From the NCBI RefSeq assembly GCF_016920785.2, contig NW_024609835.1, positions 177,131,109-177,195,108 of the forward strand: a stretch of DNA of 64,000 bases, given 5' to 3'. This DNA comes from Ixodes scapularis (Eukaryota > Arthropoda > Arachnida > Ixodida > Ixodidae). Shown piece by piece: positions 23,007-33,999 of this stretch. The position numbers were made by a program, and so were the translations under genes. Each line of letters begins with the position of its first letter. Position 1 is the stretch's first letter. Below the pieces are notes generated by a model. That model made no database searches. It saw only the letters and a program-made list of their open reading frames with translations, and was not told the DNA's origin.

Positions 23007-24723
23007 GTAAGTTGCCTTTTATCTTGTTCTTCCTTTACGAACACAACAGATTTTGCCTTCTAGCAGGTCTTTAGAAATCTTGTGTGGCGGAGTCGATAGG
23101 CGCTATTAATCGAAAAACAGCCGAGAATGTGGTGTTTTCGCGATCCTCCGAAGCCCATTTTCGCAGGTGATATTTAGGAATTTCGACTCGAAACTGCACG
23201 GAGGCAGTATAAACTATGTTCCGTTTCATTTTAAATGCAATCGAAGTTAAATCTACATGGGCGAGTCCCGAGCTTTGATCATAGCTGCCATGTGCGATCT
23301 TGCAGTGCGTTCTCGCGTTTGTAATTTTCTCTTCGTTCGCACTTAGATGAGACGCAGTATCATACATCGTATTTGGTATAGTAGTTTCAGTCTACGGTTG
23401 TAATCATGGCACTGTAGAAAAGCACAGAGCTCAAAACTTACCACAAAAACGCGATCGTTTTTTTTTTTTTTTAACGCGATCGTTTTTTGTTTTTTTTTCT
23501 TTCAGGAATGAAGTTGGAATGGCTGTTACGTGTAATACAGTGAACCAACTCGGACAGTACAAATTTGCCGTTTCACATTACCCAGTATGAGTGAATTGCC
23601 AACGAAGTACCGATGCCGCCTTTCTGCAAAATGTGTTGCGCAGTGTATCTTCGAACCACATCGACGCTGTCAGTGTCTGACGTGTTTTTGTGTGTCGCTT
23701 GTCTCCTTTATCGTTCCCTTACCAAGATGAAAATTCGGATATCGTGCACTATCCAAGCCTAGCTAATGAGCGCCCCATGGAATTGACACGGGAGTAAACA
23801 ATGGCTAACATGTACATATTTTTGTTTTGTTCGCTCAGCAGACTGGGACTGAGTGTGTAAGTGATAAACTTTCTAATATCATTGGTCATTTCTAGGTCCC
23901 AGATGGGCTGTTGACATCCAGAAACACTCCAACAGATGGTGGTCATACAGCGATTGTGAAGAATGTGAAGACAGTCCCATTTGGATCCAAATTCCTAGTC
24001 CACTCATTGATAATCTTTCCTTGTTGCATCAATGCCCAAGTATGCCAGGCACTGAGTGACTACTCGCATGTGTTAGTGATGGTGGCTTGCGAGGCTTCAG
24101 TATTGTCGCTGCAGATAGGGCTCACCCCCACACCAAAGCTGTTGGAGGTGTACCTTTCCATGGAATTGTTTGGTTGATCCCAATTTCCTAGAAACGCCAA
24201 TATTCAGTTTGGTGTGCCTTGCGGCTGAAGTAGATTCATCAAGGAGGTCTCGTCTCTTTCCTGGGGGTAATACCATGTCAGCTGCTTTGCATGAGCCACT
24301 TGGAAACTGTTTGGACCGCTCTAAAGCACTTGTAATTGACCTTACCTGTTGTGTCCATGCTAATGCTGAAATGTAAAGTTCACTGAACCAAGTTTTACTA
24401 ATGAACCAAAACAATCAGTGGAAAGGATGAATGGCTTTATTTGTTTTCTCGAAGTAAACACTGTTTCATACATAATACATGATGCTGGCAACGCTACTTT
24501 CATTAGCAGACAACTTAGTCTACACACTGTTTCACGATAGCTTGGTGAACTGTGGAGGCTACGGCTCCTGCGACCCAGTAAGAATGTCGGAGCGAGGCAC
24601 ATGGCAGCATGTCACAGGAGCGTCCGTGTCACCGCGCCAAATGCAAGGACCACCCACCAGAACCGGCTGTCAAATGCTCAGAAACCAAACGAATTCGGAT
24701 GGACGTCCACTGCAGCAACATTA

Positions 24724-24899
24724 AGGCCTGTTCACACATGCAGCGGAGCGCTACAAGCATAGCGCTGACCTCGCGCTAAGCGCGTGATGACGGGAGCCTT
24801 CACCAGCTTTGTATCGCACCGTCGAAACTGTTGCTCATGGCAGACAATAAGTAGCTGACGGCACGTGAGGAGCGCTTCGCTGCATGTGAGAACCGGCCT
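24724..24899 (+). mobile_element. PIF/Harbinger-type MITE, copy 1
   Basis: The element runs AGGCCTGTTCACACATGCAG to GCATGTGAGAACCGGCCT and is flanked by TTA (24721-24723) and TTA (24900-24902), the 3-bp duplication typical of PIF/Harbinger. The 30-bp ends are inverted repeats rich in AGCGCT. Three further copies are at 52643-52829, 57172-57358 (inverted) and 58501-58662. It is non-coding, and nested within the 22402-29830 element. Confidence 0.8.
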
Positions 24900-25211
24900 T
24901 TACCGTCCGCTAGAGTAGCGAGGTCTTCAGTAACACTTTTATGAGGCAACCACATGCTCAATTTGCCCATGAATCTGTGGCGGGTGCTAATGCTAGGGCG
25001 ATGTTTTGAGCGGAAGTGGTCGATTCACGGCTACAATTGTTTGAACGTCGATCACAAGCCATGTTTTTCTCAAAAGTGTTGATCTATATTAAGTGTCGTT
25101 AATAAGTAACATATGTCTTAGTCTTTCTTCAGTGTCATGTAGTGTTGCAGTTCGAAGAATCCGACGGCAACACTACTAAAAGAAGAAGAGAAAAAAAAAA
25201 AGCCTAGAACT

Positions 25212-25388
25212 ATGTTTTGTCGCAGATGGCGCTCTTGCTGTGGCGATAACGAGGACTCGACCGTGGAGTGTTGTCATGTGCCTGGCTCCGATGCTCTTAT
25301 TGGGTCACAATGTTTGCCAAGTGACCGTGAAACGGAGTATAGTGTCTCACCTGTACACGCTATAAAACAAATGAGATGCCAGGTGTAG
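25212..25388 (+). CDS. Unidentified 58-residue cysteine-rich open frame
   Basis: The frame opens MFCRRWRSCCGDNEDSTVEC and continues CHVPGSDALIGSQCLPSDRE to a TAG at 25386. AATAAA-like signals follow at about 25503. It has no signal peptide or recognised domain and lies downstream of the Harbinger MITE inside the large TIR element. It could be a last exon or chance. Confidence 0.15.
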   Translation: MFCRRWRSCCGDNEDSTVECCHVPGSDALIGSQCLPSDRETEYSVSPVHAIKQMRCQV

Positions 25389-26252
25389 CCACTTTTGCAG
25401 CTGTAGCCCTTATATTATTGCTGGCTATGCTGTTTGGAAGAATACATAAAAAGATCAGCTTACAAAGCCAAGTCTCATTTTTTGCACTCTTGCATGTTAC
25501 GAAAATAAAAGCATCCCGCCTGAACACCAACATCTGTCTCTAAATTATTCCTTGCTGAAATTAAAAATAAATATACTGTGAATATGAACCAATACAATCT
25601 CAAACAGGTTTAAGAATGGATTCAATAAACAATTACTTCAATCTGCAAGCCTGAAATCAAGTATGCGTGTGCAATAAATACCCTGGTCTTTCGACTATCC
25701 CCGTTGACACTTGTTCTCGAAGGATAGGGACTTCGTCGATTTCACGGCAGTTCAAGCATTGGTCAGGCAACATGCTCGTGTTTATAGTTTCGGCTGTGCT
25801 ATAGGAATAACAAAGGAGAGTCGTGTATTGCCGAGTCAAAGCAGAACTCTCAGGTCTAAAAGGCTTCTTAAAAATGCACTAAAGCTGGTTTTGACTTTAT
25901 AATTACATGACTCGAACATAAACTACTCACTTCACCAAGTCTAAGGATTCACAAATAATCTGTGAACATGTATTCTGCTTTTATCTTCATTCACTTATGA
26001 AACTGGTTGCGTATATAAAATATCCAATCAATCTTCCACACCTCCCCATTGCGAAAAGGAAGAGGGAGATTCGTTGGCTTTTTTTTCTTGCCAAAAAACA
26101 GAAAAAGAAAAGGAATAGGTTTCAATGTGCACATTACGTTGAAGTGGGACAGTTACGGAAACAAATTTTGCATCTTCAAAGTTCATGAAGTAGGCAGATT
26201 ACTTTCAAGTCATAAGAGAATAAAGTAAGAAACAACTTCAGCTCGCCTTCAA

Positions 26253-26532
26253 TCAGATTTTCCCTTTAATCCAGGGACGTTTCACCTTCATAAGGTCATC
26301 AGTAGCAATTGCCATCCATTTAGGACTCTGTAATGGTAGATGTACAAGCTTGACCTCAAAGTCGCAGTGCCCTTCTTTCATGTGCTTGCAGTGCGACCCC
26401 CTCGTGCACTTGGTCCCAGACGGTGAAGCTGGTGCTGGACAGGATGTCGTCCCCTGTAAAAGAGTCGTCCCAGTAGTCAAACGATCCGGCTACACCCTGA
26501 GCAGCGTATTTGTCCTCCCATGCCATTACCAA
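26253..26532 (-). pseudogene. Exon-like block C, C-terminal, one-base frameshift
   Basis: On the minus strand an acceptor-like TTTTAAG precedes 26532. The frame then reads VMAWEDKYAAQGVAGSFDYW, DDSFTGDDILSSTSFTVWDQ and VHEG. At the C5 run at 26397-26401 (plus coordinates) the coding frame changes and continues CKHMKEGHCDFEVKLVHLPL and QSPKWMAIATDDLMKVKRPW to a stop at 26253. Composition is that of a soluble globular protein, and both halves are convincing in one direction only. A one-base insertion, real or a sequencing error, explains the break. I do not recognise the family. Confidence 0.45.
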
Positions 26533-27389
26533 CTTAAAATCAGTGAAAGCCTATTTTGAAGCAACAGAATGCATAAATGAACATGTCTATTCCATTCCCT
26601 TCGTACCGAACACCTGCCAGAATCCAAGGGATGCAAATCAAAATAAATAACATTGCATTATTTGCTCTTTTGAGACTCGAACTTAAACCAACTCAAACAC
26701 TACCACAATTTTAAAGCTGGGAACTTCGAGGACACCTCTCCATATACTGAGATTACATGCTTGTCCCACTCCTGGCTAGTCCTCATCCTGGCTTGTCCTC
26801 AGCAGGGTTGGCCAGCGTGTTCTCATACTCCTGGGTTTTTAGTCTTGGAAGTTAAAGCTTTGGTTTTTGTCATTACTTGGTTGCTAGTAGATGCTGGAGG
26901 AAGCTCGTACTGTTACTTTGAAACATCAAGTTTACAAATTGAGCACTAACCCATATTGATGGCCAGATACAGAAGCTAGATTTGTCATGTCAAGGAGGTT
27001 GTCATAAAACAGTGGGCACGGGACTGAAATTAGCGGCGGAGTGGGCAACCGAGGCGCATTCGGGAGTATCGAGGAAGACAAGGTGTGTGAGTTTTGCGTG
27101 AAAGCAGGATGATCGGCCAGAGATGTGAGAATGTGGCGTCGAGAGAACTTCAACCGGGCTGACTTCATGACTGTTATCTGAGCCACATTAACCAGAAGAG
27201 AAGAGAGCTTAACAAGTGAACGACGCACTACGGCCGAGGAGGTAATTGACCAGGTTATTTCACCCAAGCACCACAGTAGTCATTTCAACGACCAAAAAAA
27301 AAACGTCCAAACATCAGCACAGCAATACCAGAAGCGTGCCGAGGAATCGGGTTGTGTGTATATTTATACAGTCTCAAACTCGATCTGCC

Positions 27390-27620
27390 TCGACGGGCGA
27401 TGACTCTCCCAGCTGTAGATGACCGCTAGCCTGGGGCCCTTAACGTGCATCACGTAGTAGTGATACACGACCGCACGCCGGTACAATGCTCATCCAGATC
27501 GAAACGGGCAAATGTGGGGCTTGAACACACAATCCTGGGTTCTGCAGCGCGAGCTTTCACTCCACATTCTCCGAGCTGGTGCGTGGAAGCCCTCTCGGCC
27601 ACCAATCCCCCGGTGCCAAG
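27390..27620 (-). mobile_element. tRNA-derived SINE, copy 1
   Basis: Read on the minus strand it contains an A-box-like TGGCCGAGAGGGCTT (27602-27588) and a B-box-like GTGTTCAAGCCCC about 75 bases later (around 27527-27515), the internal RNA polymerase III promoter of tRNA-derived SINEs of the Leu/Ser type. Downstream body words TACCGGCGTGCGGTCGTGTA, CACGTTAAGGGCCCCAGGCT and AGCGGTCATCTA recur at 39260-39490, so it is a dispersed family. It is nested in the 22402-29830 element. Confidence 0.6.
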
Positions 27621-27866
27621 GAATAACATATAATAAATGACAACGGTACAGTCGTCTGCAACAGGTAGCTTTTCAGTGCCTTGAGCAACCAGGTTGAGAT
27701 AATGTGACACTTTCCTGCCATATGTGGCTTGCAAAATAGAGATGTATAAGTCATAAAGCGAGTAATATGAATTTTTTTTTACTAAAGATATCAGCATTTG
27801 TATTTGGCTTCCACAACTTCTGAAAGCTACCTCTGAGTGCATAGATTGGTTTCTTCATAATCTTAC

Positions 27867-28042
27867 CTATATGGAGAACTTCCCAGCTGGTAACGGGGCC
27901 GTGAAACGCAGACCCCCTGGAAGTCGCACAGGCGCCGAGGGCATTACACGGGGCCTGCAACATGTCCTCCGAGCCCGGCAGCCGGTGGATTCTGTTGGAA
28001 TGATGGGGTAGGGGGAACACAAGCACTTGCAGATTAACGGAC
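27867..28042 (-). CDS. Exon-like block B with acceptor and donor
   Basis: On the minus strand a polypyrimidine tract and CTTAG precede 28042, and the block ends at ATAG|GTAAGA (27867/27866). The 176 bases are open in one frame: SVNLQVLVFPLPHHSNRIHR, LPGSEDMLQAPCNALGACAT, SRGSAFHGPVTSWEVLHI. Entry phase 2 and exit phase 1 fit an internal exon. A second frame is also open, so coding is not proven. It lies between blocks A and C in the same orientation inside the TIR element. The phase does not join directly to block A, so an exon is missing or A is separate. Function unknown. Confidence 0.4.
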
Positions 28043-28256
28043 CTAAGAAAACCAGTAGGCAGGTACGAAAACATGCTACTCGCCCCCGCAGCGTTTGCCT
28101 CACTGGCGCTTTATGGTGAAACAAATCAGCGGCGAGCGACTGATGGAACACGCATCAGAAGAACAATGCGTCTTGAGTGGAACACCTTAGGACGGCGCTT
28201 TATCGCGCGCGTGAAGCGTTGGCTTAGCCAGGTTTTTTTGGGGTCCATGTCACATG

Positions 28257-28498
28257 AGCGAATGACATTTTAGTGAACAGCGACATTTGAGCGAATGGAC
28301 GTTTTAGCGAATAACGGGGGCGCGCGTTAACCCATCCGCCGCGCTGCGCTTTCGCCGCTTCGCGGCGACAGTCTGCGGCGGATCATAACAAAAATGTGAA
28401 CTCATTTGGCCCACCCGAAAACGCCGCTTTGCGGCGTCCGACTATTCGCTAAAGTGTCATTCGATGAAACGCGGGCGTTCGCTAAAACGTCATTCGAT
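28257..28498. mobile_element. Fold-back element with GCGAATGACRTTTTAGCGAA ends
   Basis: The left arm GAGCGAATGACATTTTAG and the right arm (reverse complement GATCGAATGACGTTTTAGCG) form inverted repeats of about 55 bp with a few mismatches. Each arm contains the GAATGACRTTTTAGYGAA word twice. The middle is GC-rich with palindromic GCCGCTTCGCGGC. It is non-coding. Confidence 0.55.
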
Positions 28499-28693
28499 CA
28501 AGAGAGTGCCTCCCATCTGTCGCTGGGGGGAAAGACTAAAAACAGACGACTGCGCACTCGGCTCGGTCGTACCACACCGATCGCCTAATCCGCTGCTTTT
28601 CCGTAACATTCCGTTTTACTTTGCTATACTCCTTTCACGTGCAACTGAACTGTTTGTGAATGATGCGAAGTGTACAGAGACGACGTAACTCAC

Positions 28694-28945
28694 CTTAGCG
28701 AGCGCCATGGGGCGGTTCTCCGGGTGCCAGCGCTGCGGGAGATCGGCCTTCGAAAGCTCGGCAGCCCGTTCAGCTCGCCGAAGAGGGCTGTAGCTACACT
28801 TCGATGCTTCACGGAGACACCGAGTCACTTGCTGGCGAAAAAGGGTCTCCGCCAAAAAGTAGAAAGGCTCACTCGCGTCGCACATCACCGTGCTGACGTT
28901 GGGGGGACTCACATCAACATCCGACCGCCGGAGACCGGGACGCAT
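28694..28945 (-). CDS. Exon-like block A with strong splice donor
   Basis: An ATG at 28945 opens MRPGLRRSDVDVSPPNVSTV, then MCDASEPFYFLAETLFRQQV, TRCLREASKCSYSPLRRAER and LPQRWHPENRPMALAK, and the frame meets CTAAG|GTGAGT at 28694/28693, a near-consensus donor. GC-rich third positions support coding. Upstream (28950-29150) is GC-rich and could be a first-exon promoter. An antisense plus-strand frame is also open across this region, so the call is provisional. The protein is not recognised. It is located inside the 7.43-kb TIR element. Confidence 0.4.
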
Positions 28946-29830
28946 ATTGGTGCTTCGTATGCTCCCAGGGTAAATTCTTTCGCGTCAAACGAAGTAACGT
29001 ACATTTCGAGGTATTTCCGGTCTCTTTTTTCCGTATGCCGCGTCCTCGTTCAAGCACTAGCAGTGGATTTCCGAGAGCCACAGAAAAGGCCTTTCGCAAT
29101 GGCTGCGGAGAAGAGACGACACCGCTTTGTTTACCCCCGAGCTCCCGCCCGGAGCCATCCTCCAATCAGAGCGCGGCGAGGTGACGTCACGCCACCGGCC
29201 TGCGCGAAAGAGCAGACGGCTTTCCCTCCGTATACCCACGTGGCCTTCGCTACAACTTCCGTCATGACACACCTCAAAATTGCGGAATTCGCGGCCATAA
29301 TCTATAGCACGCTTATTTTTCCTTCCCATTCTGACGACCTGACCGTTTGAGGTGATGACCGTACAAAAGCCAGTGGAATGGCAAAAAAGAAATCCAATGC
29401 ATTTATGTTCTCAACCGCAGGGAGTTTGAAAGAGGGTGTTAAGAAAAGTATAAACGGCTTTCCTCGATGTCCTCTCAAGTGCATGAAGTGAAAAACCTTA
29501 TACTAGCCCATATCCCAACCTTTGTTTCAGAACCGGGAACTTGACACACTCAGCCCGATCACAGAAAGGACACAGATGTCCCGGGAAGGCCAATCGAAGA
29601 CCTCTTTTGTTGCATGTTGAACCTTGGAGGATGTCACGAAGATGTCACACAATGTCAAACCTTGCAAAGCACCCCCCCCCCCCCTCTCTCCCTCCCTCCC
29701 CCCCCCCCCCAACCCACCTCGACGCAGCCCTAAAAAACTTACCTTTTTCGGTTAAAACCGAATCTCCGAAAATTGATTCGGTGTACTTTTATCGGTTTTT
29801 ATCGGTTTAAACCGAAAACTCCGAACCCTA

Positions 29831-29838
29831 GATATAAT
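29831..29838. repeat. Right 8-bp target duplication GATATAAT
   Basis: Exact copy of 22394-22401, directly after the terminal GAACCCTA of the inserted element. Confidence 0.9.
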
Positions 29839-30550
29839 CAACGGAAATAATAAAGCGAAATTTGTAATTTATGCAGATGACACTACCGTCTTTTTTTTCT
29901 GCCAAAACCTGTGCTGAATTAGTTCATATGGCTAACTTTACTCTATTAAATATAAAAGGCTAGGGGGATAGAAACTCCCTAAAAATATATATATTAATAA
30001 GAAGAAAGCAGTCATTTTTCGACCAAAAAATAAGTCTTTGGTTATATCGAAGGTTCTCCACTTTGACTCGTCTCCCATCGAAATCGTTAGTTGTTTCAAA
30101 ACACTTGGAGTGTTTTTTTTAATGAGACAATGAGCTGGGATAATCATATAAACTATATTGTTCCAAAGCTTGCTCGGGTAGTTGTAATAGTAAATCACAA
30201 CCGATCTGTTTTACCAACGAGCGTTAAATTGTTGCTCTATAAATCACTATTCTATTCCCATTTAACGTATTGTCTTCTAGTTTGGGGCACATCCACAATG
30301 ACTAATTTTAAAAAAAACTGTTTTTGCTGCAGAAAAAAATATTTAGAGGATTATGTAAGGTGCCATATGACTTTCATTCTGCCGATTTATTTAAGATTTG
30401 TAAAATAATGAACATTTATAAATTATATTAGTACAGACTAGGATTGTGTTTTCTTGAATGACTTGCGTCGTTATGGGAAATTTCCACATATTATTTTACC
30501 CACAACGCAGAGAAATGGAGGATGGTCACGCAACGAACCAACTATGGCTA
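29839..30550 (+). pseudogene. LINE ORF2 reverse transcriptase, 3' half and tail
   Basis: It resumes with NNKAKFVIYADDTTVFF, the catalytic motif C of the RT begun at 21780. It continues through FKTLGVFF, NETMSWDNHINYIVPKLARV and SVKLLLYKSLFYSHLTYCLL, VWGTSTMTNFKK, the normal C-terminal block of CR1/jockey LINEs, with stops and homopolymer shifts. It ends in an AT-rich tail near 30550, where it meets the tail of the oppositely oriented LINE. Confidence 0.8.
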
Positions 30551-30873
30551 TCAAATGTTAAATTTTTATTTTTAATTTTTATTTAACAATACTATCATTT
30601 TTGGTAGGAATACAATAGGAGCGGCAAATTCAACACAGTATGAACAATGATAAGACAACGCGGTCACGTTCCAGTACAACACTAAAAATAGGAAATACAG
30701 ATTGGAATCAACATCAGACAAGGCAAGGGTCAAAGCAAGTTGAAAAAAAAAAAAAACTATGGCAATACATGCACAAATACAAATTCAAGGTCCCGCAGCG
30801 CCAATAAAGCAGAAGGTTAATCTCGATAAAGTAGTTATAGTTAAAGTGCTGTTCCAGCTACAAAACAATCTAT

Positions 30874-31890
30874 TTAAACATAAGGTCTTAGTTGGCCTAA
30901 AAACAAAGAAACATTATCACTGTCAACGACATGCCTGGGTAGCTTGTTCCACTCCGATATTGTGCGCGGGAAAAACGAATATTTAAAGGAATCAATTCGG
31001 GACCGGTGTTCAATAATCGTTTTCGAATGCGTAAATCTGGTATTAGTTATAGTCGTGAAAGTTACGTATTTGTCCTGTGGAATTTTAATGAAGCGATTGA
31101 TGATTTGGAAGAGGGTTTTAAGGCGGGCTATTTTTCTTCTAGTTTGCAAGTGTATTAAATCAGTTTGACACATTAGCTTTGAAGGGGAATGGTTACGTCC
31201 AAATTTGTTGAACACAAACCTAAGGGCTCTTCTCTGAACCAATTCTAATTTGTCTATGTTTTTTTGTGTAAACGGGTCCCATACAACGCTCGCGTATTCA
31301 AGAAGGGGACGTATCAAAACTTTATAGGCGAGCAATTTAGTGGTAGACGAATCTGGTGGTTTAAATTTAGTGGTTTAAAACGAATCTTTCAAGATTCGTT
31401 TTAAATACCATAATTTGTTGTTGGCTCTGCTTACTATGTAATCGATATGGTTGTCCCATTTTAGTTCCGAAGAGAAAATAAGTCCTAGATATTTATATTT
31501 AGTTACGCTGCTAAGCTTGTGTCCGGACAACTCGTAGTCAAATACCAGTGGGTTTTTTTTTGTGAGATCGTCATGCTGACACATTTCTCTTTATCTAATA
31601 CAATTTGCCAATCATTGAACCAGTTATATATTTTTCTCAAGTTATTATTTAAGTTTATTTGATCATTACGTGTTTTTACTTCAGAGTATAGTACGCAATC
31701 ATCTGCGAACATTTTTATGCGAACATCAATAGTTTTCACGATATCATTAATAAATATTAAAAACAACACAGGCGCCAGAACTGTGCCCTGGGGCACTCCT
31801 GAGGTTACTGGTGATACGCTGGATACGTTATTGTTAAATGAAACATACTGTTTTCTACCGCTAATTCTCGAAACATTTCAATAAGGAATC
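30874..31890 (-). pseudogene. LINE ORF2 3' part: RT motifs B-C and C-terminal domain
   Basis: From 31796: PQGTVLAPVLFLIFINDIVK (motif B), IKMFADDCVLYSEVKTRNDQ (motif C, the FADD catalytic pair), WFNDWQIVLDKEKCVSMTIS. After a homopolymer shift: SSVTKYKYLGLIFSSELKWD. Then from 31335: AYKVLIRPLLEYASVVWDPF, KLELVQRRALRFVFNKFGRN and TISEWNKLPRHVVDSDNVSL, the conserved end of CR1/jockey ORF2, stopping at 30874. The three segments are in two or three frames. Confidence 0.8.
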
Positions 31891-31928
31891 CGATTTAAGA
31901 ATTATTTGTAATTTAGCTAAAAGCTTGT

Positions 31929-31936
31929 CGTGGGAT
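31929..31936. repeat. Left 8-bp target duplication CGTGGGAT
   Basis: Identical to 34000-34007. In the LINE these bases encode part of the SH(D) after motif A. Confidence 0.9.
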
Positions 31937-33999
31937 CAGACTTGTACGTAATCCGTTACAAGTAACGAAATTACTTGTAATCCGTTACATTTATCGGTAA
32001 TTTAGTAACGGAATAATTACATATCTGCTAGAGTAATTTTAAAGTAATTCCCTTACATATTTTACGTAACGGATTCCTTGTAATCCGTTACATTTTTTTA
32101 AGACCAGCCCCCCCCCCCTCTCTTCTAAAGTAAAAGTCGTTTTCATTTTGGTAAAATAGAGCGCAGTGACACTGTCACGCGAATTGATCAGCGCAAAGGG
32201 AGGCTTGGCACTCTTCAGTTCAGCAAAGCCTTTTTTTGCAACACCAAGCCCCTGAACCTAACAATAATGTCAAAAGATCTAAATAAACATTTCTAAAAAA
32301 AAAGGAGGGGGGGGAGCAAGTTATATCCGCTTTTTTTTTTTTTTGTGTCTTTGTTTTTTCTTTGCGATCGAAGGCGGGGAGAGGAAGACACCAAGGAATG
32401 GTATGCCTACATGTGCGCTATGCCTGCTCGAGAAGTTCAAGGCGTTCGCTCTCTGTTATAGTGACTAGGACCATTTTCATAATGTCACAACACGAGGCAA
32501 AGCGCCGTCTACCCTAAAATCCACTGAAAGAGATGTGATAATCACTCCGCCAACTTATTCGTCTTCTAGACTAGATCATCCTAAAAAAATAGCCCGGCTG
32601 CGATGTTTTTCCACAGCACATCAAAGCGGCCTTCCAAAAGTTCCCAGTGACATCGCAGCGATCGAGGACTCCGCCGCATTTCGCGAAGTGATTCAGCAAT
32701 ATTGTAATACCCACTCCCCTCTCTAACGCCTCACGGCCTTGAGGCTATTGTAAATAAATAAATAAATAAATATGTGAAGAGTTATTGCCACAAGCATCCT
32801 CGTTCGTCAATGCTCACTTATCATCTTCTTTTAGAAATCAGGATGTATTTTTTTCCTGCTTCTTTCACCTTATTTGACCATGTTTTAAAAGCTATTTACT
32901 TTTTTGTAGTCCAACTTTTAGGGTTGGCCCACTTTATTTGTGAATTCCAGTCAGTTCATCTGCATCTCAGTTACCCTTTTTGTGAGCCAGCTTTTTGCGA
33001 GCACTTCGAAAATGGTAATAGTCTTCCTTTTTGGTTCCTGTTTTTTACCCCAGCAGGACGCATCTTATCTCAAGCAGATAGTTTTACAAATAAAACATAA
33101 TGGTGGCTAACGTAGACTTGATATTCTGGGCTTGAGGAGAGAGTGAAACTCGCGAGTGGGGCCATTGCGCGGCTTACTTAGTTCTCTGCCCTTCGCTGCC
33201 CGTGGAATCAGCGGACGTCAATCTGGAGAACACCGGAGTAAACTGCAGTCGGCCCGTGCTCCGTGAGTTTTTGAACGGCACCAAGAAAGGTACACATGGC
33301 AAACATGCGTTCACATTTCCTTGTTTTAACCAACGTTATAATTCATTGTTGTTATGAGTGTCCTGTTGTTTTCTTCGCGATTACTTATATTTAAATATTG
33401 GAAACTTTTTTTGCATATCACCAACGTCTCAACCGAGGCTCGACCTGTTCAAAACCAAAGGAAGAAGAATATCGAGTTAAACCTTATTTATTATTTATCA
33501 CCTTACTGTTACCAACTCTACTGAAGCTCTCGAATATCAGGCAGCGGCTGCAACGACGAAGCTTTGCTCTATCTTAGAGGCAACTAGTAGTTCCATTGCT
33601 TCGCTGAAAAAGCTCAATACAGAGCATAAAACATTCGAGAGCCACAATATGGCACTCCCACCCAGTGCCTCAGTTCAAATGCGTAGCGGTCGACATATGG
33701 AGTAAAAAATAACGCAAAATGTCTGACGAGACTTTCGGAATCAGCTATTGCTCAAAATACGCGCGGTCAATAAATGGAACAGGTGGCAACAATAAGAACT
33801 TAAAAAACCTTCTTCCATTTGTTTCTTAATTGAGGAAAATATTATTGAAAGTAACGCCACGAAAGTAACGGATTACTTTTGGAAGTAACGGTCACTTACA
33901 TTTATGCGAGGGTAATTGTAATTGTAATAAATTACAATTTAGCCTTGAGTAATTGTAAATGTAATTCCTTACTATTTTTCAGTAACGTGTACAAGTCTG
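31937..33999. mobile_element. 2.06-kb hAT-like element, non-autonomous
   Basis: Perfect 11-bp ends CAGACTTGTAC / GTACAAGTCTG and an exact 8-bp duplication (CGTGGGAT) define it. The subterminal regions are dense in GTAATCCGTTAC and AGTAACGAAATTACTTG palindromes, like a class of hAT elements with TTAC-rich ends. Excision restores LINE RT motif A (FLDLAKAFDKVSH) to the following DKLLAKLQ. No transposase is identified, and the interior carries a LINE 3' end. Confidence 0.88.
32535..32771 (+). pseudogene. LINE ORF2 C-terminus and (AATA)n tail, nested in hAT-like element
   Basis: The frame ends GLPKVPSDIAAIEDSAAFRE VIQ..., where (N)LP.DI...S..F.. is the usual C-terminal block of CR1/jockey LINE proteins. 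A TAA follows at 32724-32726, then about 30 bases of 3' UTR and a (TAAA)n tail at 32751-32771. It is a 5'-truncated LINE end inside 31937-33999, the third nesting level at this place. Confidence 0.5.

Larger units (their letters stand above)
22402..29830. mobile_element. 7.43-kb TIR element inserted in a LINE
   Basis: The left end is TAGGGTTCCGCGTTTTCGGT. The right end, reverse-complemented, is TAGGGTTCGGAGTTTTCGGT. The first 8 bases are identical and about 18 of 20 match. An exact 8-bp duplication (GATATAAT) flanks it, and removal of the element rejoins LINE RT motif B to motif C. An 8-bp duplication points to the hAT or P superfamily. The subterminal AACCGAAAA-type words recur on both ends. 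The interior holds a Harbinger MITE, a SINE, a fold-back element, a possible THAP-like exon on the plus strand and exon-like blocks on the minus strand. No complete transposase is identified. Confidence 0.85.
18990..30550 (+). mobile_element. CR1/jockey-type LINE, split by a 7.4-kb insertion
   Basis: In order on the plus strand: a duplicated 5' UTR block, an ORF1 with an N-terminal PHD-like zinc finger, coiled coil and a baculovirus-FP-like C-terminal domain, then an ORF2 with AP-endonuclease and reverse transcriptase. ORF2 is interrupted at 22401 and resumes at 29831 with YADDTTVFF, its RT catalytic box. The 3' end is an AT-rich tail near 30550. Stops and frameshifts throughout show an inactive copy. 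The 5' boundary is approximate. Confidence 0.8.

Noticed and set aside
28670..29350. 226-codon plus-strand open frame
   Set aside because: Antisense to exon-like block A, which has the better protein character and a consensus donor on the minus strand. The plus frame has no domain.
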